From positions 1 to 22,882 of the forward strand of contig CALIUX010000158.1 of assembly GCA_938048505.1 (NCBI GenBank): DNA of 22,882 bases, given 5' to 3'. Source of the DNA: an uncultured Pseudomonadales bacterium. Its GTDB lineage: Bacteria; Pseudomonadota; Gammaproteobacteria; Pseudomonadales; Cellvibrionaceae. This document shows, piece by piece, positions 7,816 through 15,358 of this stretch. Below the pieces are notes generated by a model that saw nothing but the letters and a program-made list of their open reading frames with translations, was not told the origin of the DNA and ran no database searches. A program made the position numbers and the translations under genes. Every line of letters starts with the position of its first letter. Position 1 is the first letter of the stretch.

Positions 7816-8979
7816 ATGTCTTTAGATAAGCAACAGATTACAGATATACAAACACAAGGGCTGCGCTGGATAGACCCTGAAAATATGGGCTTAAATAGGC
7901 GCGGAGGTGCAGGCCCAACAGATCATAAAGCCCTATGCTTTGAACAGCAGACGAGTATGGTTCCCGTTTTTAGCGAGCAAGCGCACAACTCACCGTTTAG
8001 CGCACAGGTTGATGCATCTGGGTCTCAGGTGCTTATTTTTGAAGAAGACAAACTACTTGGTAGCGCAAGCTTACCTAATACACCTCGTTTCTATGCCTTA
8101 AATACGGCTGATGGCATACCCTATTCTCATATCGCAACGCTGCATAGCAACAACGTACTCGCAACTACGGTGCTGCAAACGTGCGTTCGATATCGTAACC
8201 GTGATACCTCCTGCCAGTTTTGCGCAATCGAAGAGTCTTTAACTGCGGGTAAGACTATTGCACAAAAAACCCCTGCACAGCTAGCTGAAGTCGCCAAAGC
8301 CGCCGTTGAGCTAGATGGTATAGAACAAATGATCATGACCACGGGCACGCCAGCCGGCCTTGATCGTGGCGCCAAAGTCTTAACAGCGTGCGCGGCTGCA
8401 GTGAAGCAAGCCGTTAATATACCGATTCAAGCACAATGCGAACCGCCCGCAGACGATATTTGGTTTGATCGCATGAAAGCGGCCGGTATCGATGCTTTAG
8501 GCATGCATCTAGAAGCCGTAACCGATCGCGTACGAAACAAAATCATGCCAGGTAAAGCAACTGTTCCCCTCAGTCGGTACTTTAGCGCCTATAAAGCTGC
8601 CGTGAACGTATTTGGCAAAGGAAATGTAAGCACTTACATACTTGCAGGACTGGGCGATACAGAAGAAGAAATTCTCACCATCAGCGAGAAGCTGATTGAT
8701 ATTGGCGTCTACCCTTTTGTTGTGCCATTTGTACCTGTCGCAGGCACCCCACTCGCCAACGCCCCCATGGCCGATAGCGCGATGCTCAATCGCCTGTTTA
8801 GCAAATTAGGGCCAGCTATTAGTGCTCGCGGCATTAACTCTTCAGGCCAAGCAGCAGGTTGTGCCAAGTGCGGCGCCTGCTCATCACTAAAAAGCTATGA
8901 AAGTACAACACGCCAGAACGCACATACTGACATGCCTTGCTCAAGCACATTAACAGAGGAGTCGGCTTACCATGCCTAA
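7816..8979 (+). CDS. nitD: NitD: MSMEG_0568-family radical SAM protein
   Basis: This 387-residue protein has a radical SAM core. The [4Fe-4S]-binding cysteines are Cys123, Cys133 and Cys136 (TCVRYRNRDTSCQFC), a CX9CX2C spacing instead of the usual CX3CX2C. This fits the subgroup found in Nit1C clusters. Downstream are MTTGTPAG (glycine-rich SAM contact), a QAQCEPP strand and a YILAGLGDTEEE loop near the barrel end. A second motif CAKCGAC (349-355, CX2CX2C) near the C-terminus could ligate an auxiliary cluster or zinc. The product is therefore probably an oxygen-sensitive radical enzyme; its substrate is unknown. GAGGT lies upstream of the start. The gene overlaps nitE by 8 bp. Confidence 0.9.
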   Translation: MSLDKQQITDIQTQGLRWIDPENMGLNRRGGAGPTDHKALCFEQQTSMVPVFSEQAHNSPFSAQVDASGSQVLIFEEDKLLGSASLPNTPRFYALNTADGIPYSHIATLHSNNVLATTVLQTCVRYRNRDTSCQFCAIEESLTAGKTIAQKTPAQLAEVAKAAVELDGIEQMIMTTGTPAGLDRGAKVLTACAAAVKQAVNIPIQAQCEPPADDIWFDRMKAAGIDALGMHLEAVTDRVRNKIMPGKATVPLSRYFSAYKAAVNVFGKGNVSTYILAGLGDTEEEILTISEKLIDIGVYPFVVPFVPVAGTPLANAPMADSAMLNRLFSKLGPAISARGINSSGQAAGCAKCGACSSLKSYESTTRQNAHTDMPCSSTLTEESAYHA

Positions 8980-9532
8980 GCATCAATATGCTTTAGTAGA
9001 CGAGACTTTTAGCGATTTTCGTTCACATCATATTCGCGTGAAAACCGCTGAAAGTGGTTGGGAAAAAAACGCCTACTTTCAGCTACGTAAAGAAATATTC
9101 GCGCGCGAGCAAAAGATCCTGCCAGAAAATGAAACAGACGCTGAAGACTTTCGCGCAATCCCCATTGTTGCATTGGCCTCATGTTGGAGCATCAGCGATC
9201 ATGTTGTTGGCGCGGTGAGAATTTACTCGGTGCCGAATGCCGACGATGTTTGGTATGGCGGCCGCTTATGTGTGGCGCGCGCATACCGTGGGCATAAAAG
9301 TATTGGCAAAGCCCTCATTAATGAAGCCGTCTCACGCGCGAAAGACCTTGGCTGCAAAACTTTTTTGGCCAATGTACAGCCTCAAAATGAAAGCTATTTT
9401 CAATCCGTGCATTGGCAATCGTGCGGGCCTATTGAAATAGCTGGCAAACCGCATATTCATATGCAAGCACAGCTAGATGCCTACCCTTTCATGCCACGAG
9501 ATATCAGTGTGAATGCCGTATGTACTCAATGA
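8972..9532 (+). CDS. nitE: NitE: MSMEG_0567-family GNAT acyltransferase
   Basis: This 186-residue GNAT-fold protein starts inside the end of nitD (8-bp overlap), with GAGGAG about ten bases upstream. The acyl-CoA loop is at about 106-115 (RGHKSIGKAL) and is looser than the classical RxxGxG. The following FLANVQPQNESYFQSVHW matches the family's C-terminal pattern for the beta5/alpha4 region. The N-terminal part (FREIFxxEQxI-like KEIFAREQKIL) resembles autoinducer-synthase-like GNAT proteins. It is predicted to acylate an amine formed in the Nit1C pathway, but neither donor nor acceptor is known. In some genomes this domain is fused to the AIR-synthase-like domain; here the two are separate genes. 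Confidence 0.85.
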   Translation: MPKHQYALVDETFSDFRSHHIRVKTAESGWEKNAYFQLRKEIFAREQKILPENETDAEDFRAIPIVALASCWSISDHVVGAVRIYSVPNADDVWYGGRLCVARAYRGHKSIGKALINEAVSRAKDLGCKTFLANVQPQNESYFQSVHWQSCGPIEIAGKPHIHMQAQLDAYPFMPRDISVNAVCTQ

Positions 9533-9582
9533 AACGCGACGACAAAACACCTCGTTTTCACTGCCCTAGCCAAGGACATGCT

Positions 9583-10581
9583 ATGGCAAGCGAACTCGAA
9601 ATATTATGCGATACCCTACGAGCACTGCCAGAGCTTGATGCTAAGCGCGCGATAAGCCACGCAGCGGTGAGCTATGCTGGAGCCCCTCTACAAGAACGCT
9701 ATGCGATGCCTGGAGATGACTGCGCAGCTTTTAAGACCGAAGGGGGTTATCAACTATTAGCGATGGAAGGCATGCTGCCCAATTTTGTTGCACAAGACCC
9801 TCGTGCAGCAGGTTGGTCTTCTGTTATGGCCAACGTCAGTGACATTGCAGCAATGGGCGGGCGAGCACAAGCCGTCGTCAATGCATATTGGCATGATGAC
9901 AAACAACAAGCCGCCGAGCTGCTTTTTCATATTAAGCGCGCCTGCGATTCGTTTGGTGTCCAGTTTGCAGGCGGCCATAGCAGCTTACATGCAGAGCATA
10001 GCCCCAACCTAGCCGTTGCCATTACCGGCTTTGCAAAACAGTTATTGTCTTGCCACCACGTACAACCAGGCCAACGGCTTTTTTTACTGACAGACTTAAC
10101 CGGCAGCTGGCACCGTGACTTGCCCTATTGGGGTTGCGTAGTAGGTAAAAGCAAAGAGCAAATTCGCCAGCAATGGCAAATTCCGGCCTTGCTGGCCGAA
10201 CAAGAATTGGCTGTCGCCGCAAAAGATGTAAGTAATGGCGGCCTCTTAGGCACGCTAATTATGTTGCTTGAATTAACTGGATGTGGCGCAACGGTAGACC
10301 TAAGCGCAATCCCACTCCCCGATAACGATTTACTGCGCTGGATGCGTGCTTTTCAAAGTTTTGGATTTTTACTCGCCGTTGAACCCAGTGCAATCTCAGG
10401 CCTCATCCGCTTTTTCAATGATAGTCACCTGACATGCACGCCTATTGGTGAAATCAACCACTCAGGTGTTATTGAACTGGATATGGCCGGTACCACCGCA
10501 GAATTCTGGAATCTAAAACAACAACCCTTGACCCACATGGGAATGCCCAAGAGTGAGGAGGCCGATTATGCCCGCCGTTAG
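9583..10581 (+). CDS. nitF: NitF: Sll0787-family AIR synthase (PurM/ThiL/SelD-like) protein
   Basis: The protein belongs to the PurM/AIR-synthase-like ATP-binding superfamily, whose members activate oxygens or sulfurs with ATP (PurM, ThiL, HypE, SelD). From the ATG at 9583, PGDDCAAF lies at about 43-50 and VMANVSDIAAMGG at about 81-93; these are the metal/ATP-binding motifs of ThiL-like enzymes. DVSNGGLLGTL appears in the C-terminal half. I favour ATG 9583 (332 residues) because AAGGA lies six bases upstream. In-frame ATGs at 9529 (4-bp ATGA overlap with the nitE stop) and 9520 would add 18 or 21 residues. The reaction is unknown; phosphorylation or ATP-driven condensation of a pathway intermediate is plausible. 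It overlaps the nitG start by 14 bp. Confidence 0.85.
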   Translation: MASELEILCDTLRALPELDAKRAISHAAVSYAGAPLQERYAMPGDDCAAFKTEGGYQLLAMEGMLPNFVAQDPRAAGWSSVMANVSDIAAMGGRAQAVVNAYWHDDKQQAAELLFHIKRACDSFGVQFAGGHSSLHAEHSPNLAVAITGFAKQLLSCHHVQPGQRLFLLTDLTGSWHRDLPYWGCVVGKSKEQIRQQWQIPALLAEQELAVAAKDVSNGGLLGTLIMLLELTGCGATVDLSAIPLPDNDLLRWMRAFQSFGFLLAVEPSAISGLIRFFNDSHLTCTPIGEINHSGVIELDMAGTTAEFWNLKQQPLTHMGMPKSEEADYARR

Positions 10582-10858
10582 ATTTTCTGTGAAATGGCCA
10601 GATGGTGAAGACGTTATTTACTACTCACCCTCTACGATTATTCATGACTACATTAAGCCTTCATCAACCATAGCCTTGCAGCCATTTTTAAAGCAAGTCA
10701 ATACGGCTTTGGATGCAGCTTCTGAGCGAGTTTTTCAGCGTTACGGCTATCACTGCTCAAGCGCCGCCGACGAGCAAAAAAAAATTCAAGTAAAAGCACA
10801 GCAATTGGCCAAGCAGAATATTAGTGGTGACATTTATTATGACATCGTTGCAATGTGA
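10568..10858 (+). CDS. nitG: NitG: MSMEG_0570-family small protein
   Basis: This is a 96-residue protein. The ATG at 10568 has a strong GAGGAG seven bases upstream, so an in-frame GTG at 10553 is unlikely to be used. The sequence begins PAVRFSVKWPDGE, then YYSPSTIIHDYI, which matches the MSMEG_0570 nitrogen-starvation response family found only in this cluster type. A long helix near the middle contains ALDAASERVFQRYG, followed by a Lys/Gln-rich region. No catalytic motif is visible. It may be a small accessory subunit or chaperone of the neighbouring enzymes; that is a guess from its size and constant company. A 129-nt gap with strong RNA folding separates it from nitH. Confidence 0.82.
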   Translation: MPAVRFSVKWPDGEDVIYYSPSTIIHDYIKPSSTIALQPFLKQVNTALDAASERVFQRYGYHCSSAADEQKKIQVKAQQLAKQNISGDIYYDIVAM

Positions 10859-10862
10859 TTTT

Positions 10863-10919
10863 ATCAGTCATCAAATTTAACAAGAGCCCATTGCTCTTTG
10901 CAACCGTAAATTGACTGAT
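10863..10919 (+). promoter_or_regulatory. Nested stem-loops in the nitG-nitH gap
   Basis: Outer arms ATCAGTCA (10863-10870) and TGACTGAT (10912-10919) pair perfectly, and ATTTA (10875-10879) continues with TAAAT (10907-10911) after a 4-nt bulge. Inside lies a hairpin AAGAGC (10882-10887) / GCTCTT (10893-10898) with a 5-nt loop. No T-run follows, so it is not a classic terminator. It may be an RNA-processing or stability element that sets nitH levels apart from nitBCDEFG, or a DNA operator for a separate nitH promoter. Confidence 0.45.
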
Positions 10920-10987
10920 CGTTTAGCGATAGACATTTTGCATACGAATCCTCTTTGGCCTACGCCATACCGCTCACAAAATCGTTT

Positions 10988-12304
10988 ATGAATACTTTAA
11001 AGAATAATTTAAATACCACTAGCACCTCATCTAACGCCTCAAATATTCCAGCATTAGACGGGCCAGAAAAACACTATCCAGTCATTATTGTTGGAGGTGG
11101 CCAAGCCGGCATGGCTATGAGTTTTTGTTTGGGAAAACTAGACATTGAGCATCTCATCCTCGATAAGGCACAAGAACTGGCTCACAACTGGCAACATGAG
11201 CGCTGGGATAGCTTTTGCTTAGTAACACCCAACTGGCAATGTCAATTACCGGGGTTTCCGTACAACGGAGATGATCCAGATGGCTTTATGGTAAAGGATG
11301 AAATTATTAATTACTTAAAAGCGTACCGCGATTTTTTTAACCCGCCAATACAGTTTAGCTCACCCGTTAGCTCACTCTCACAAGAAAACGGTTTATTTCA
11401 TATTAAAACGCCAAAGCAATATTTTACAGCAGATCAAGTCGTACTCGCTTGCGGGGGCTATCATAAGCCAAACATCCTCCCTTTTGCGCAGCAGTTTCCT
11501 GACTCAATGACGCAGGTGCATTCTCGTGATTACAAGAATTCTAAACAGCTGCCTGAAGGCGAAGTCATGGTAATTGGTACAGGTCAAAGTGGTAGCCAAA
11601 TCGCTGAAGACTTGCACTTAGAAGGGCGTAAAGTCCATTTGTGCGTAGGAAGCGCGCCACGGGTGAATCGCCGGTATCGTGGTAAAGATGTGGTCAACTG
11701 GCTAAATGAAATGGACTACTATCAAATGACAATTGACAAACATCCCGAAGGCGATAATGCACCACATGCAACAAATCACTATGTCACGGGGCGCGATGGC
11801 GGACGCGACTTGAACTTGAGAGTATTCGCCGAGCAAGGTATGCAACTCTATGGCAAAATGAAAACAGTGGTAAATGGTGTTATTGAATTTGAGGATGATT
11901 TAAAAACAAATCTTGATTACGCTGACAATGCTGCCAAGCGAATACGCGCATCGATTGAAAAATATATTGATGAAAACAATATTGATGCGCCTGCAGATCA
12001 AAATATTCATAGTCAGCATCTTCCTGAATCACCTTCTAGCCTAGACTTAAACACAAGCAATATCACTTCCGTTGTTTGGGCGACAGGCTTTAAAATGCAA
12101 TTTGATTGGCTTAAAGTACCCGTCACTGACAACAGCGGCAGGCCTATTCAAAAACGAGGACTAACGGATACTAATGGTTTATATTTTTTAGGCTTGAACT
12201 GGATGCATACTTGGGGCTCGGGCCGATTCTTTCATGTTGGCCAAGATGCAGAGTTCATTAGCGAGCAAATTGCCCAAAAGCTAAAAAAACAAGCTATCGC
12301 TTAA
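10988..12304 (+). CDS. nitH: NitH: MSMEG_0569-family flavin-dependent oxidoreductase
   Basis: From ATG 10988 the protein has 438 residues; a TTG 33 bp upstream is an unlikely start. Two dinucleotide-binding motifs are present. GGGQAG at 36-41 (FAD, after VIIV) and GTGQSG at 197-202 (NAD(P)H, after VMVI) give the two-Rossmann layout of flavin monooxygenases and Baeyer-Villiger-like enzymes. A WATGF motif lies near the C-terminus. LPGFPYNGDDPDGFM at about 88-102 is typical of the Nit1C oxidoreductases. It probably oxidises a small pathway intermediate using NAD(P)H and O2. Residues 1-28 are a low-complexity Asn/Thr/Ser-rich extension before the FAD fold. The ribosome binding site is weak, unlike those of nitB-nitG. 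Confidence 0.88.
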   Translation: MNTLKNNLNTTSTSSNASNIPALDGPEKHYPVIIVGGGQAGMAMSFCLGKLDIEHLILDKAQELAHNWQHERWDSFCLVTPNWQCQLPGFPYNGDDPDGFMVKDEIINYLKAYRDFFNPPIQFSSPVSSLSQENGLFHIKTPKQYFTADQVVLACGGYHKPNILPFAQQFPDSMTQVHSRDYKNSKQLPEGEVMVIGTGQSGSQIAEDLHLEGRKVHLCVGSAPRVNRRYRGKDVVNWLNEMDYYQMTIDKHPEGDNAPHATNHYVTGRDGGRDLNLRVFAEQGMQLYGKMKTVVNGVIEFEDDLKTNLDYADNAAKRIRASIEKYIDENNIDAPADQNIHSQHLPESPSSLDLNTSNITSVVWATGFKMQFDWLKVPVTDNSGRPIQKRGLTDTNGLYFLGLNWMHTWGSGRFFHVGQDAEFISEQIAQKLKKQAIA

Positions 12305-12373
12305 TACACAATAGACTCTTTGCAAAAAATTACTTAGCTCATCGACGAAAGATTACCTATAAAGAAGGTCATT

Positions 12374-12862
12374 ATGAATTTTGATTTAGATGTAGAAGAT
12401 ACACGTCAACCCCTACCGCCTTTCACCCAAGAGACTGCGATACAGAAAATTCGTATCGCAGAAGATGCTTGGAATCTCAAAAATTCAGAAAAGATTGCAA
12501 CAGCTTATAGCTTAGATAGTCACTGGCGCAACAGAGATACCTTTATTCAAGGACGAGAAGAAATTATTCAATTTCTGAATGGCAAGTGGGCAAAAGAACT
12601 AGACTACCGATTAATCAAAGAGCTATGGGCTTTTTCAAGCAATCATATAGCCGTACGCTATGTGTATGAATGGCACAATGATGAAGGGCAATGGTTTCGC
12701 TCACATGGAAATGAAAACTGGGCATTTAATGAGAAGGGCTTAATGCAAGAACGCCACGCCAGTATTAATGATATTGCAATTGAAGAATCTGAGCGAAAAT
12801 TTCTCTGGCCTCAAGGTAAGCGCCCAGAAAGCCATCCAGGATTAACCGAGCTAGGGCTTTAA
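12374..12862 (+). CDS. DUF1348 / NTF2-like (SnoaL-type) protein
   Basis: This 162-residue protein matches the DUF1348 group of the NTF2/SnoaL-like cone fold: [57 protein letters not shown] and [12 protein letters not shown] all fit the family pattern. The cone encloses a hydrophobic pocket used in relatives for binding or isomerising small ligands; the conserved Trp, Arg, His and Glu around it are present. AAGGT lies before the ATG. It lies 69 bp after nitH on the same strand with no terminator between, and before the strong operon terminator, so it is probably co-transcribed as a ninth nit gene. A role downstream of the flavoprotein is an inference. Confidence 0.8.
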   Translation: MNFDLDVEDTRQPLPPFTQETAIQKIRIAEDAWNLKNSEKIATAYSLDSHWRNRDTFIQGREEIIQFLNGKWAKELDYRLIKELWAFSSNHIAVRYVYEWHNDEGQWFRSHGNENWAFNEKGLMQERHASINDIAIEESERKFLWPQGKRPESHPGLTELGL

Positions 12863-12977
12863 TTTGATCAATTCTACACAGAATAGGGTTCACTCAATAT
12901 AAAATAAGAACAACCTAATTCACACACATTCATATAGAAGCTCACACACAAAAACGCTCATAAACGACTCACAAACA

Positions 12978-13009
12978 AAAAGGGGCTAAGTTTAAACTTA
13001 GCCCCTTTT
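12978..13009. terminator. Bidirectional intrinsic terminator, perfect 32-bp palindrome
   Basis: Arms AAAAGGGGCTAAGTTT and AAACTTAGCCCCTTTT form a perfect palindrome centred at 12993/12994, with a GC-rich stem core and a T-run on either strand. It lies between the convergent DUF1348 gene (+) and beta-helix gene (-), so it can end both transcripts. Confidence 0.9.
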
Positions 13010-13042
13010 ACGTTACTTTTAATTTTATTTATTCATTAATAC

Positions 13043-14950
13043 TTAGCGTAGATCAGGTGGTAAATCAGATGGATCGCCAGTATTAAATAAGGTTTCTTGA
13101 ACAAGCCCTGATGCACCTAGGTTTGTGGTGGCATTGAAATTCACAAAGTCACCGACCAAATTAGATCGTTCGCTCTGATCAAGTCTGCCATTACCATTAT
13201 CATCAGTATTGAAAAGGTTCATGGTAGCCAAACCACTGCGAGACGGTTCAAACTGATTAAAGTTGTTGCCATCAATCTCAAGATTTCTAAACGCCAGAGC
13301 AAAGATACCACTGCGGCCTGCACCATAAAAATCGTTATTGATAACGCGCACATTCACAGTAGCTTCTTCACTGTCAGCATTAGCACCGTGGTCTTGGAAA
13401 GGCAAAACACTAATACCTTGGTTATTCTGCTGACCATTCACTACACGATTCACAGCAATAGCGTTATCTCGAATTGTCACATCACGAGACATATGCTCAA
13501 CGTTAATACCCGACGAAAAGTCAAAGACATCATCCGTCTCACCAACGGTTTCAACAAAGTTATCTCGAATTGTCACATCAGCGACTTTAGCTAGCGCAAT
13601 CGGAAATTCAGTCGCTCTTACTGGGTCAGAATCAAACTCACCAGTATTATTAGCAATTACACCGTTGTTAAATTTGATAATTAGGTTGTTGTTATTGCCA
13701 CGGTTTGCACGCGTATTATTTGGAAAACCGGGGGCAGGATCATGATTAAACCCATCATTACCACCATCAATTTGAATACCAACTTGCATGCCAGGCTCGC
13801 CATCATCAACAAAGAATCGGTTGCCCGTAATGGTCAAACGACCTGCGTTCTGATAAAAAATACGATCACCAGCACCATCAAAAAGATTAGTACGTTGACG
13901 TGTAAAATCAGATAAAGCGGCATCACGTGTTAAATCAATGGCTTTATTCATATTGACAAATGTATTGTCAATAACACGTAAATTCGACGGGATAATACCT
14001 TGGTTACGTAAACCGGCAGTTGCATTGCGTAATGTAACATTGCGCAATGTGAAATTATTCGCGCGAGTTGTACCTCGGTTATTCAATTGCACTAAAGTAT
14101 TTGCACCGTTGCGATTACTACCATTAATAGTCAAGTTACGCAGGGTCACATTACTCGAAAAGATTGCAAAGGCTGGTGTAAACTCAGCAAAGGCACCTGA
14201 TGTTGGAACACTGTGGTTCAATGTATTTCCACCACCATCAATCACAACGGGCTTATTAACTAAGATTTCTTCTGAGAATGAAAAATTAGAAGAAATACGA
14301 ATCACATCACCTGCACTCGAATTATTAATCGCAGCCTGTAATTGAGCACGGCTGCTAATACCTGCAACTGAGTTGCTAGGCTGTTGCTGGCTAGGTTGAC
14401 CGTTAGAAGATTGTCCATTGCTAGCAGATGTGTTAGACGAAGATGTATTAACAGAGAACGCTAAACGCGATTCATTACACCCATCCCACATAACAAGCGC
14501 TGTACCGTCTGCTGGATTGGCTGATCCACCTCTTGGGTGAACGCATTTTTGACTGGATACTTGCTGAAGGCTATTGCCTGTAGTTTGATCAAACCGAACG
14601 CGATCAGCAAAGTCACAGCCCTGCCACAAGACTAGCTCTGTCCCATTATCTGGAACATTCAATCCACCGGGGTGAACACATTGGTTAGAAGGCACATGTT
14701 TGATACTACCACCTGCAGACAATGTGAAGTGAGCAGCGGGGCCAGAACAATTTGAACTGAGTACAACCTTTGTGCCATTTGCAGGCGAGGATGAGTTGTT
14801 TTGTACTCGTAAACATTTTCCCGATGAATGCTCTATTGTTTCAACGGTTTGCGCTGAAGCTATTGGAGCAACCATAGCAATAAGCGAATAACTTACGGTC
14901 AAAGAGACTACAGAAAGAGCCGCTTTGAGGGACTGTGTCGATTTGTTCAT
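13043..14950 (-). CDS. Secreted protein with lectin-like Cys repeats and a parallel beta-helix
   Basis: The 635-residue protein starts at ATG 14950, preceded by GAGGT; an extension to 15067 is open but lacks a ribosome binding site. Residues 1-33 are a signal peptide ending ASA. Residues about 38-175 hold three repeats of roughly 45 residues with pattern KC(V/L)...NGT.(L/V)V...C (for example KCVHPRGG), resembling a ricin/CBM13-type beta-trefoil. A Ser/Asn/Gln/Pro linker (about 178-205) follows. The rest shows many short Val/Ile strands alternating with Asn turns (TLRNVTLRN, VTIRDNFVE, LEIDGNNF), typical of a right-handed beta-helix as in pectate-lyase-like proteins. DDNGNGRLDQSE (583-594) fits an EF-hand-like calcium loop. 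It is likely extracellular, binding or cleaving a polysaccharide; no CAZy family could be assigned. Confidence 0.8.
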   Translation of the reverse strand: MNKSTQSLKAALSVVSLTVSYSLIAMVAPIASAQTVETIEHSSGKCLRVQNNSSSPANGTKVVLSSNCSGPAAHFTLSAGGSIKHVPSNQCVHPGGLNVPDNGTELVLWQGCDFADRVRFDQTTGNSLQQVSSQKCVHPRGGSANPADGTALVMWDGCNESRLAFSVNTSSSNTSASNGQSSNGQPSQQQPSNSVAGISSRAQLQAAINNSSAGDVIRISSNFSFSEEILVNKPVVIDGGGNTLNHSVPTSGAFAEFTPAFAIFSSNVTLRNLTINGSNRNGANTLVQLNNRGTTRANNFTLRNVTLRNATAGLRNQGIIPSNLRVIDNTFVNMNKAIDLTRDAALSDFTRQRTNLFDGAGDRIFYQNAGRLTITGNRFFVDDGEPGMQVGIQIDGGNDGFNHDPAPGFPNNTRANRGNNNNLIIKFNNGVIANNTGEFDSDPVRATEFPIALAKVADVTIRDNFVETVGETDDVFDFSSGINVEHMSRDVTIRDNAIAVNRVVNGQQNNQGISVLPFQDHGANADSEEATVNVRVINNDFYGAGRSGIFALAFRNLEIDGNNFNQFEPSRSGLATMNLFNTDDNGNGRLDQSERSNLVGDFVNFNATTNLGASGLVQETLFNTGDPSDLPPDLR

Positions 14951-15253
14951 CAACGTAACCTCATTTTGATACTGCAATGTATTTATTTTTTTTATTTTGT
15001 CAGTTGTCGCAAAACAATCTTTTTGGATCGCATAGATCAACTGTGTGACATCAATATGACAGATCATGGGCTATAATTTCAAATGGTTTTTAGCGCATTT
15101 CGTCAGCCGATGGATGTAAATGGGGAAAATTGAGGAGAGAGTCATAATAGTTAAAGAAAAACAACCATTATGCTTAAAAATCAAGCAGATACAGGTAACG
15201 AAAAAAACAAAAATAAGATAAAAAGTGTGTCAGAAGGGAACACAAAACAAAGA

Positions 15254-15259
15254 ATTATA
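15254..15259 (-). promoter_or_regulatory. Perfect -10 element TATAAT
   Basis: On the minus strand TATAAT runs from 15259 to 15254. No good -35 lies 17 bp upstream (GCCGCA), which is what an activator-dependent promoter looks like. The predicted start near 15247 puts the FNR/Anr box centre about 56 bp upstream. Confidence 0.4.
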
Positions 15260-15296
15260 AACTCAATTTGACCATATGCGGCTTGGTAAAACGGGG

Positions 15297-15310
15297 TTGA
15301 TATACATCAA
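15297..15310. promoter_or_regulatory. Perfect FNR/Anr box
   Basis: TTGATATACATCAA matches TTGATNNNNATCAA exactly. FNR/Anr proteins bind this sequence when oxygen is low. The only gene it can serve is the beta-helix gene on the minus strand, since recX ends just beyond it at 15359. Its centre is about 56 bp from the start site implied by the TATAAT, not the classical 41.5, so activation geometry is uncertain. Confidence 0.55.
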
Positions 15311-15358
15311 AAAACAACCCAAAAAGTAAAAAACAATCATAAAGATCACATTAGAGTC

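Larger units (their letters stand above)
14951..15358 (-). other. 408-bp upstream region of the beta-helix gene
   Basis: There is no supported gene here. Read on the minus strand, it begins with an FNR/Anr box (15297-15310), then a perfect TATAAT (15259-15254), then about 300 nt of AT-rich sequence before the start codon. The long leader or a small RNA within it is possible; the only hairpins I see are weak (for example a 5-bp TGTGT/ACACA stem near 15220-15240). Confidence 0.4.

Noticed and set aside
10955..10987. TTG start for nitH
   Set aside because: No ribosome binding site, a rare start codon and no family similarity; ATG 10988 is the simpler choice.
12978..13009. Perfect palindrome as a protein-binding operator
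   Set aside because: Its place between convergent stop codons, GC-rich stem and T-runs at both ends fit a bidirectional terminator better.
13938..14345. 135-residue plus-strand open frame inside the beta-helix gene
   Set aside because: It is antisense to the repeated Asn/Val-rich beta-helix coding region, and its repeats (such as VTLRNV) mirror that gene's codon pattern.
14951..15067. N-terminal extension of the beta-helix protein to an upstream start
   Set aside because: The added 39 residues precede a clear signal peptide that begins at ATG 14950, which has its own GAGGT ribosome binding site.
15330..15358. CRP-like half site (TGTGA) upstream of the beta-helix gene
   Set aside because: Only one half of the CRP palindrome is present; the second half does not match TCACA.
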